A DNA stretch of 64,000 nucleotides from Ignavibacteriota bacterium (GTDB lineage: Bacteria > Bacteroidota > Ignavibacteria > Ignavibacteriales > Melioribacteraceae): assembly GCA_013112585.1 (NCBI GenBank), contig JABFGH010000003.1, forward strand, positions 62,001 through 126,000, read 5' to 3'. Position numbers and translations under genes: made by a program. The notes under the pieces were generated by a model. The model was given only the letters and a program-made list of their open reading frames with translations, did no database searches and was not told the origin of the DNA. This document shows positions 36,994 through 44,088 of the stretch, piece by piece; the first letter of the stretch is position 1, and each line of letters starts with the position of its first letter.

Positions 36994-38281
36994 AAGAATA
37001 CTTCGTCTTGCAATACCAAATATATTAAGCAATCTCTCTATTCCGCTTCTCAGCTCGGTGGATACTATTGTTGTCGGGCATCTCGATAATGCAGCATACC
37101 TGGGTGCTATTGCTGTCGGTTCAATGATATTTAATTTCCTCTACATGGGTATGGGCTTTTTGCGCATGGGCACAACAGGCTTAACTGCCCAGGCAAACGG
37201 AAGCAAAAACGAAGAGGAAACAATTCTAGTTCTCGGCAGGGCAATTTCAGTTGCTTTAGCATCTGCGGTTATATTCCTGCTTGCTCAAGTGCTAATTGCC
37301 TCAGTTAGTTTTGCAATTGTAAAAGGCAGCGCAGAGGTTGAATTATTTGCGAGTGAATATTTTTTCATTAGAATTTGGGCTGCACCGGCAACACTTTCGC
37401 TTTATGCTTTTCATGGCTGGTTTTTGGGAATGCAGAATGCAAAGTATCCGCTATACTTATCACTATTTGTAAATATTGCAAATATCATATTCAACTTGGT
37501 TTTTATTTATCAATTCGGAATGGCATCGGATGGTGTTGCACTTGGAACTGTCATTGCTCAGTATCTCGGGTTGCTGCTTGCAATATTTTTGTTTCTATAT
37601 AAGTACAAGTATTACCTAAAGCATATCATAGTTAAAAAAATAATTGAGTTACAGCCGCTCAAAAAATTCTTTCAAATAAATTTAGATATACTGATAAGAA
37701 CCCTTGCATTAATTTTTGCGTTCAGTTTTTTTACCGCGAAATCTGCCGAGTTTGGAGAGCATATTTTAGCAGCAAATACAATTCTAATAAATCTGTGGAT
37801 GATAATCGCTTATGGTGTTGACGGATTTGCTTACGCGGCGGAAAGTTTGGTCGGCAATTTTATCGGCGCAAAAGATAATCAAAAATTAAGAAAGGTGATT
37901 CGGTACTCATTCTATTGGGGTTTAGGGATGGCAGCAGTTTTGTCACTAATTTATTGGATTGGCAGCGATCATATTGTTAAACTTTTCACTAATAATAAAG
38001 CTGTAATTTTAATTGGACTCCAATTTTATACCTGGACAATTTTTGCACCGTTGATAAATAGTTTTTGTTTTATATGGGATGGAATTTACATCGGTGCGAC
38101 AGCAACAAAACCAATGCGTAATTCTCTTCTCTTCAGCACACTGATTGTTTTTCTTCCCACATTTTATTTAACAAATGACATCATCGGTAATCATAGTCTG
38201 TGGCTTGCAATGACTTTGTTTATGGTTGCACGCGGGGCTGCACTTTTTATTTATTCGAAGAAATATATTTATAGGTGGTAA
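36986..38281 (+). CDS. MATE family efflux transporter
   Basis: 431 residues from ATG at 36986 (MNKRILRLAIPNILSNLSIP), overlapping the proC stop by eight bases; a longer upstream frame lies inside proC and is unlikely. About 12 hydrophobic helices. MatE motifs include PLLSSVDTIVVGHL and GAIAVGSMIFNFLYMG, with a duplicated second half beginning IRTLALIFAFSFF. This DinF-like branch exports cationic drugs or metabolites by Na+ or H+ antiport (family knowledge). Coupling with proC may be only positional. Confidence 0.93.
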   Translation: MNKRILRLAIPNILSNLSIPLLSSVDTIVVGHLDNAAYLGAIAVGSMIFNFLYMGMGFLRMGTTGLTAQANGSKNEEETILVLGRAISVALASAVIFLLAQVLIASVSFAIVKGSAEVELFASEYFFIRIWAAPATLSLYAFHGWFLGMQNAKYPLYLSLFVNIANIIFNLVFIYQFGMASDGVALGTVIAQYLGLLLAIFLFLYKYKYYLKHIIVKKIIELQPLKKFFQINLDILIRTLALIFAFSFFTAKSAEFGEHILAANTILINLWMIIAYGVDGFAYAAESLVGNFIGAKDNQKLRKVIRYSFYWGLGMAAVLSLIYWIGSDHIVKLFTNNKAVILIGLQFYTWTIFAPLINSFCFIWDGIYIGATATKPMRNSLLFSTLIVFLPTFYLTNDIIGNHSLWLAMTLFMVARGAALFIYSKKYIYRW

Positions 38282-38294
38282 GCCGGTGACCGGG

Positions 38295-38830
38295 GCTTCG
38301 ATACATTCCGCATTCGCGGAATTACTCAGCCAACTATCAAGTGTGAGAAAGTACGGTTATCGAGTAGCTCCGTTGTTTGGAGTGTATCGAGATATGCCGG
38401 GGCTTCGATACGTTCCGCTTTGCGGAACACTCAGCGACCTATCGTGAAGAGGAATTTGCGGTTATCGAGTAGCGCCGTTGTTTGGTGCGTATCGAGATAT
38501 GCCCGGTTGCTTCGATATATCTCGCTCTCGTGAGATTACTCAGCCACCTTGGATGCAGAAAATGTAAGGTTATCGAGTAGCCCCGATTTATGGGGTGTAT
38601 CGCCCATGCCGGTTGCTTCGATACATTTCGCTTCGCGGAAATACTCAGCCACCTTGGATGCAGAAAATGTAAGGTTATCGAGTAGCCCCGATTTATGGGG
38701 CGTATTGCCCATGCCGGTTGCTTCGATATATCTCGCTCTCGCGAGATTACTCAGCCACCTTGGATGCAGAAAATGTAAGGTTATCGAGTAGCCCCGATTT
38801 ATGGGGCGTATCGAGATACCGGCAGGAATA
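38295..38830. repeat. Five tandem copies of a 105-107 base palindrome-bearing unit
   Basis: GCTTCGATA starts at 38295, 38402, 38509, 38615 and 38720 (steps 107, 107, 106, 105). Each unit has a first variable stem after GATA (TTCCGC/GCGGAA, GTTCCGC/GCGGAAC, ATCTCG/CGAGAT and so on), then ACTCAGCCA, GGTTATCGAGTAGC, and a second variable stem (CTCC/GGAG, CGCC/GGTG, CCCC/GGGG) followed by GTATCGAGATA or a variant. Copies 3-5 are nearly identical around CCTTGGATGCAGAAAATGTA. Both stems change on both arms together. No gene is present in 38282-38932. Confidence 0.9.
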
Positions 38831-38932
38831 ACGTTAAGCGGCAATCCCTTTTTCACTTTAATTAAATTTTAACTATTTTGTTTTCCAGCAATTATTTAAG
38901 TTTTATATACAACCACAAAACCGGTAAAAACA

Positions 38933-41626
38933 ATGAGAAAAATTTATACGATCATTCTGCTGCTGACTTTAGTATCAGCAGTATTTGGTGAAAACTACAA
39001 ACAAGTAAAAATATTTATTGATAATTCCGAACAGATTAACACACTGCTTGAACAAGGCTTGGAGTTTGATCATTTAACGATTGAAAAAGATAATTCTATT
39101 ATTACTTTTATCTCAGATTCAGATTTTGAAAAATTAAAAATGATGCAGTTCAGATATGAAATTATTATTGATGATTGGAATGATTATTATGCTAAGCTTC
39201 CAACATTAAGTGCCGAAAGCAAAAGTGAAATTATTAAAGAGAGTAAAGAAAATTTTGGTGTCGAAGGATTAACTTTCGGTTCTATGGGAGGCTTTTATAC
39301 CTTTGCTGAAATTACTGCAAATCTCGATTCAATGTTTGCAAATTATCCTAATCTTATTACACAAAAATATTCAATTGGTACCTCGCACGAAGGAAGAACG
39401 ATTTGGGCTGTTAAAATTTCCGACAATCCGAATGTGGCTGAAGATGAGCCGCAAGTATTGTTTGAATCTTTAATTCATGCCCGCGAACCTGCATCGATGG
39501 CGACACTGTTTTATTATATGTACTACCTTTTAGAAAATTATGGAACTGATCCCGAAGTAACTTACCTGGTAAATAATAGAGAAATATTTTTTGTGCCCTG
39601 TTTTAATCCCGATGGTTATGAGTATAACAGAGCTAACAGTCCGGGCGGCGGCGGAATGTGGCGTAAGAACAGGCGCAACAGCGGCGGCGGAGATTACGGA
39701 GTTGACCTAAATCGAAACTTCGGTTATGAATGGGGACACGATAATATAGGTTCAAGTCCAGATCCTTCCAGCGAAATTTACCGCGGTCCATCTGCTTTTT
39801 CTGAACCGGAATCTCAAACAATTCGTGATTTTATTCTTTCCAAAAATATTAAAACGCATATTAACTACCATTCATACGGCAATGTTATGATTTATCCATG
39901 GGGTTATACAGATGAGCAGACACCCGATTCAAATATTTATAATAGCTTTACTGCCGATATGAGTGTTTGGAATGGCTATGGCTACGGAAACAGTACTAAT
40001 ACAATCGGCTATCAATCAAATGGAACTGTGCGTGATTGGAGTTACGGCGAGCAAACAGTAAAGAATAAAATTTTCGGATATGTCTTTGAAGTCGGAGCTT
40101 CATCAGATGGTTTCTGGCCAAGTCAAAGTAGAATCTTTCCGCTGGCTCAAGGAAATCTTCGTCCAAATTTATACAAAACCTGGGTTGCAGGCGGTTATGC
40201 GGGAATAATCGGCATATCAGCAAATGTTGAACACTACAACCCTGGTGATGATGTTTTTCTTACACCGATTGTAAAAAACAAGGGATTGGGCGATGCAGAA
40301 AATTTAACTATTGAGCTGATTAGTTTGAGTCCCGATGTAACAGTGGTTACTGGTACTACAAATTTAACATCAATTCCATCATTAACTGCCGATACCTCTG
40401 CTGCACCGGTAGAAATATCAATATCCGGGTCTGCTGCAATAGGCAGTGAAGTTCAATTAGTTTGGAGTGTTACTTCAAACTCTGTTTTAATGAGTGTTGA
40501 TACGACAACAATTAGAATTGGAACACCGGTTTATTTATTTGAAGATAATAGTGATGACCCCGCAGTGCTTTGGAATTTAACAGGAACGCAAACATGGGAA
40601 GCAACAACATCATCATTTTATTCAGCACCAAACTCATACACTGAAAGTAGGCTTGGTAATTACAGCAGCAATGCAAATGTTAAAATGACTTTAAAAGACG
40701 CAATTGATTTAACCTCGGCTGATTCACCGGTTTTAACTTTCTGGACAAAATATTTTATTGAAGATAACTGGGATTGCGGACAGGTTTTTATTTCAACAAA
40801 TGGGGGCAGCACATGGATACCGCAAGAAGGAAATTTCACAGTTGCCGGTTCGGGTAATGGTACACAAGCTAACGGTCAGCCTGTTTATGAAGGTACACAA
40901 TCAAATTGGGCTCATGAAGAAATTGATTTATCGGCTTATGTTGGTCAGCAAATTTTAATAAGATTTGAGTTTAAGTCTGATACTTCTGTTCAAGAGGACG
41001 GCTGGTATGTTGATGATATTAAAATTTATTTTTACGGAGTAGTTCCCGTTGAATTGATCTCCTTCAATGCATCAGTAGAAAATTTATCTGTAAATCTTAA
41101 CTGGAAAACAGCAAGTGAATTAAATAACTATGGATTCAGAATTGAGAGATGTGAAAAGTCAAACGTGAAAAGTGAAAAGTGGGAAACGATTGCTTTTGTT
41201 GATGGAAGAGGCACAACTGCTGAGATTCAAAGCTACGATTACACAGATGCAACACCAATCCGGGGTAAATCCATTTACAGATTAACTCAAATTGATTTTG
41301 ACGGAACAGAGAAAATTATTGCAACCGAAGAAGTAAATTTTGTAGGAAATATTACGTATAACTTGGAGCAAAATTATCCAAATCCTTTCAATCCCTCAAC
41401 AAAAATTAAATATTCCGTTAAGAAAGACGCGCAAGTTAAACTTACACTTTACAATTTGATGGGGGAAGTTGTAGGCGTTTTAATAAACGAGCCGAAAGAA
41501 GCGGGGGAACATGAATTCATCTTTGATACTCAACAATTTTCGAATTCAATTTCTTCGGGAGTATATTTTTATACTCTAACAGCAGGTGAATATTCCGCAT
41601 CTCGTAAAATGATAATTTTGAAATAG
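38933..41626 (+). CDS. Secreted M14 zinc carboxypeptidase with T9SS sorting domain
   Basis: 897 residues with a signal peptide (KIYTIILLLTLVSAVFG), an N-terminal prodomain-like part (to about 105), and an M14 peptidase domain (about 110-420). Zinc ligands are His and Glu in LIHAREPAS (near 183), with the third His in NYHSYGNVMIYPWG near 311. The catalytic Glu is in FEVG near 386. Substrate-binding Arg occurs in GVDLNRNFGYEWG. Then follow a beta-rich region, a MAM-like domain (about 545-700, with SPVLTFWTKYFIEDNWDCGQ) and a T9SS type A domain (NYPNPFNPSTKIKY to RKMIILK). It should be an extracellular or surface peptidase. Confidence 0.93.
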   Translation: MRKIYTIILLLTLVSAVFGENYKQVKIFIDNSEQINTLLEQGLEFDHLTIEKDNSIITFISDSDFEKLKMMQFRYEIIIDDWNDYYAKLPTLSAESKSEIIKESKENFGVEGLTFGSMGGFYTFAEITANLDSMFANYPNLITQKYSIGTSHEGRTIWAVKISDNPNVAEDEPQVLFESLIHAREPASMATLFYYMYYLLENYGTDPEVTYLVNNREIFFVPCFNPDGYEYNRANSPGGGGMWRKNRRNSGGGDYGVDLNRNFGYEWGHDNIGSSPDPSSEIYRGPSAFSEPESQTIRDFILSKNIKTHINYHSYGNVMIYPWGYTDEQTPDSNIYNSFTADMSVWNGYGYGNSTNTIGYQSNGTVRDWSYGEQTVKNKIFGYVFEVGASSDGFWPSQSRIFPLAQGNLRPNLYKTWVAGGYAGIIGISANVEHYNPGDDVFLTPIVKNKGLGDAENLTIELISLSPDVTVVTGTTNLTSIPSLTADTSAAPVEISISGSAAIGSEVQLVWSVTSNSVLMSVDTTTIRIGTPVYLFEDNSDDPAVLWNLTGTQTWEATTSSFYSAPNSYTESRLGNYSSNANVKMTLKDAIDLTSADSPVLTFWTKYFIEDNWDCGQVFISTNGGSTWIPQEGNFTVAGSGNGTQANGQPVYEGTQSNWAHEEIDLSAYVGQQILIRFEFKSDTSVQEDGWYVDDIKIYFYGVVPVELISFNASVENLSVNLNWKTASELNNYGFRIERCEKSNVKSEKWETIAFVDGRGTTAEIQSYDYTDATPIRGKSIYRLTQIDFDGTEKIIATEEVNFVGNITYNLEQNYPNPFNPSTKIKYSVKKDAQVKLTLYNLMGEVVGVLINEPKEAGEHEFIFDTQQFSNSISSGVYFYTLTAGEYSASRKMIILK

Positions 41627-41780
41627 GAGTTAGGATTTAGGAGTTAGGAGCTAGGAGCTAGAAATCAGAATATAAAGCAATAACGAATTATGAATGCCGA
41701 ACTTTGAATATCGATTTAATCGAAGAATCGATAATCCCGCCTACCGGTACCATAGGTATCCTTTGGGACAGGCAGGTGGG
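41627..41780. repeat. TTAGGAG-type units and composite palindrome
   Basis: Directly after the peptidase stop, GGAGTTAGGATTTAGGAGTT and AGGAGCTAGGAGCTAG units run to about 41665. At 41706-41786 a composite palindrome has ATCGATT/AATCGAT outer parts, CCCGCCT...AGGTGGG arms and the inner GGTACCATAGGTATCC. Confidence 0.6.
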
Positions 41781-41829
41781 AATCGATAATTTGTAATCAT
41801 CAATAATCAATAATAAATTAATTCGCTTT

Positions 41830-41867
41830 CCAAAGATCCTATCTTCAAAAAGCGAAGATATGATCTT
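41830..41867. repeat. 38-base hairpin element, copy B
   Basis: The same 14-base arms as at 30859-30896, with AAAAAGC in place of AAACAGC in the loop. The rest of the 38 bases is identical. Confidence 0.8.
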
Positions 41868-41939
41868 AATTTTTAAGATTGCATTTCAAGTTCTTACTTC
41901 ATCATTTGTTATTCAGCATTCGATATTTATTTTTTTTGT

Positions 41940-42165
41940 CACCCGCCTTCCGGCAGGCAGGTTTGTTATTTGTCATTTACCATTTGTCATTTGTTATTTG
42001 TCATTTACCATTTGTCATTTGTTATTTGTCATTTGTTATTTGTCATTTACCATTTGTCATTTGTTATTTGTCATTTACCATTTGTCATTTGTCATTTGTC
42101 ATTTGTTATTTTCTATTTGTTATTTGTTATTTGCTATTTGCTATTTGTTATTTGCTCTTTGTCAT
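41940..42165. repeat. TTTGTTATTTGTCATT array with GC-rich palindrome
   Basis: CACCCGCCTTCCGGCAGGCAGG (41940-41961) is the exact reverse complement of the 22 bases at 13070-13091. About 200 bases of TTTGTCATTTACCA/TTTGTTATTTG units follow. Open frames reading (ICHLLFVICYLSF)n are produced by the repeat itself and are not genes. Confidence 0.85.
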
Positions 42166-42262
42166 TTCCATTTGAACCTTGAACTCAAAGAATCTTCAAC
42201 TTAAGCCGTGAGCCTTTAATTTCCAATATCCATCAAACACTTGGATTAATCTTTAAAAACCC

Positions 42263-42330
42263 TTGTAAATTGAACAAAATAATGTTACATTAAGTATTCT
42301 TATTTCGCCCCTTGAGGGCGATTTTTATTT
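42263..42330 (+). promoter_or_regulatory. Possible promoter and leader hairpin of the rimP-nusA-infB operon
   Basis: TTG (42263-42265) and TACATT (42286-42291) are spaced roughly as in Bacteroidota-type -33/-7 promoters. A perfect CGCCC/GGGCG stem (42306-42310 with 42316-42320) followed by ATTTTTATTT resembles a terminator. It sits 22 bases before the rimP ATG, so it would be in the leader and could act as an attenuator or simply end upstream transcripts. Confidence 0.35.
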
Positions 42331-42342
42331 GTACGAATTTGA

Positions 42343-42795
42343 ATGAAAACAGTTAAAAAACAAATATTAGAAGTATCAGAAACAATTATTAACCAAAACG
42401 GTTATTTGCTTATTGATGCAGTTTTCCGCGGTGATGCTCAAAATCTTATTATCGAATTATTTGTTGATAATAAAGAGGGCGTAAATACCAATGATTGTGC
42501 AAAAATAAGTAGAGAGATAATCTCTCAAATTGAAGAGCAAGATATTATCAATTCAAAATATAGATTAGATGTTTCATCTCCGGGGGTTGAAAGACCTCTT
42601 TTGTTTTTAGATCAATATCATAAACATGTAAATAGAAAGTTCAGCGTTGAGTTTTTAGAAGATGAAAATTTAACAAGAAAAGAAGGCGTGTTAAAAAATA
42701 TCGAAAATTCATCACTCCTTTTTGAATTTGATAAATCAGAATATTTAATAAACTGGAATGACATTAAAACAGCTAAAGTATTAATCAGTTTTTGA
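42343..42795 (+). CDS. rimP: Ribosome maturation factor RimP
   Basis: 150 residues, the usual length. RimP binds the 30S subunit during maturation of the S12 region. Visible family features are the N-terminal domain with GYLLIDAVFRGDAQNLIIELFVDN, the motif DCAKISREI, YRLDVSSPGVERPL at the domain junction, and a small SH3-like C-terminal domain. It starts the conserved order rimP-nusA-infB-rbfA-truB-ribF-rpsO-pnp. nusA follows 18 bases later. Confidence 0.95.
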   Translation: MKTVKKQILEVSETIINQNGYLLIDAVFRGDAQNLIIELFVDNKEGVNTNDCAKISREIISQIEEQDIINSKYRLDVSSPGVERPLLFLDQYHKHVNRKFSVEFLEDENLTRKEGVLKNIENSSLLFEFDKSEYLINWNDIKTAKVLISF

Positions 42796-42813
42796 TTATG
42801 GAGGCAATATAAT

Positions 42814-44061
42814 ATGAACACCGAAATTGTTGAATCGTTTGCTCAAATGGTTCGCGCCAAAGGATTAGATAAGGATGTTTTGGGCGGTATTATTGAGGAA
42901 ATATTCGGTCTAATGGTAAAGAAAAAATACGGACCCGATGCTAATTACGATGTTGTTGTAAATATGGATAAAGGGGATATTGAAATTTTTCTTGAAAGAA
43001 CCATTGTTGAAGAAGTTGAAGACCCCGGCTTAGAGATAAGCATTGATGAAGTTAATGAACGAGGGAATGAGGAAGAACTTGAAATTGGCGAGGACTTTGT
43101 TGAGAAACTTGAACTGATAACATTCGGAAGAAGATTAATAAATCTTGCACGCCAAAGTCTTAATCAAAAAATACGAGAAATTGAAAAAGACCTAATTTAC
43201 AATGAATATATTGAAATGGAAGGCGAAATTGTTGTAGGTGATATTTACCAGGTTCGTAGAAATGACCTACTCGTAAATCATAACAAAAACGAATTACTTT
43301 TACCAAGAATTGAACAAATTCCGCGTGAGAGATACCGAAAAGGTGATACTGTTAGAGCTATTGTTAAAGAAGTTAAAAAAACACCAAACGGACCGGTGAT
43401 TATTGTTTCTAGAGCCGACAATGTTTTTTTAAGAAGATTATTTGAAATTGAAATACCTGAAATTTACGATGGAATTATTGAAATAAAAGCAATTGCACGC
43501 GAGCCTGGCGAAAGAGCAAAAGTTGCAGTGGAATCTACCGATACGCGTATTGATGCTGTTGGAGCCTGCGTTGGAATGAAAGGTGTAAGAATTCATGCAA
43601 TTGTACGCGAATTAAATAATGAAAATATTGATGTGGTAAACTACAGTGATGATCCGCTAATCTTTATTCAGCGGTCATTATCACCGGCAAAATTAAAACA
43701 AATTGAGCTTGATGAGGAAAATCGGAAGTGCACTATTTATGCCGATAATGATCAGGTCTCCTTAATTGTTGGTAAAAACGGCGTAAATATTCGCTTGGCA
43801 ATGAGGTTAACCGGTTACGATATTGAAGTTATACGAGAAGAAAAACCGTTTGAAGAATATGAAGACGATTTGGAATTGATGGAATTGAAAGAAGAATTGA
43901 CTCCGGAAATAGTTGAATTGCTGATTCTAAACAGATTTGATACAGCCGTTGAAGTTTTAACTGCAGGTATAGAGAAATTGAAAAAGATTGATGGTTTAGA
44001 TGAAGAAAAAGCAGAAAGTATAATTGAGATTTTGACAAATCAATTTGAAGAAGAAGAATAA
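42814..44061 (+). CDS. nusA: Transcription termination/antitermination factor NusA
   Basis: 415 residues. NusA binds RNA polymerase and RNA to modulate pausing, termination and antitermination. The N-terminal RNA-polymerase-binding domain (1-125) is followed by S1 (EGEIVVGDIYQVRRNDLLV) and two KH domains (AVDSTDTRIDAVGACVGMKG-type segment near 240-260, and LIVGKNGVNIRLAMRLTGYD near 325). After the KH domains a helix-hairpin-helix end (KKIDGLDEEKAESIIEI) is present. No YlxR or L7Ae-like gene lies between nusA and infB. Confidence 0.95.
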   Translation: MNTEIVESFAQMVRAKGLDKDVLGGIIEEIFGLMVKKKYGPDANYDVVVNMDKGDIEIFLERTIVEEVEDPGLEISIDEVNERGNEEELEIGEDFVEKLELITFGRRLINLARQSLNQKIREIEKDLIYNEYIEMEGEIVVGDIYQVRRNDLLVNHNKNELLLPRIEQIPRERYRKGDTVRAIVKEVKKTPNGPVIIVSRADNVFLRRLFEIEIPEIYDGIIEIKAIAREPGERAKVAVESTDTRIDAVGACVGMKGVRIHAIVRELNNENIDVVNYSDDPLIFIQRSLSPAKLKQIELDEENRKCTIYADNDQVSLIVGKNGVNIRLAMRLTGYDIEVIREEKPFEEYEDDLELMELKEELTPEIVELLILNRFDTAVEVLTAGIEKLKKIDGLDEEKAESIIEILTNQFEEEE

Positions 44062-44088
44062 AAAACGCTAAAAGCAGGTAACTTTATT

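Noticed and set aside
38295-38830. Possible CRISPR array
   Set aside because: Units are about 106 bases long with conserved spacers and internal hairpins; there are no unique 30-40 base spacers and no cas genes nearby.
38536-38856. Open frames on both strands in the tandem-repeat region
   Set aside because: They read through the 106-base repeat units and repeat the same peptide; no ribosome site or recognisable protein.
41860-42204. Overlapping open frames with (ICHLLFVICYL)n peptides
   Set aside because: Translation of the TTTGTCATT array in several frames; low complexity and no start signal.
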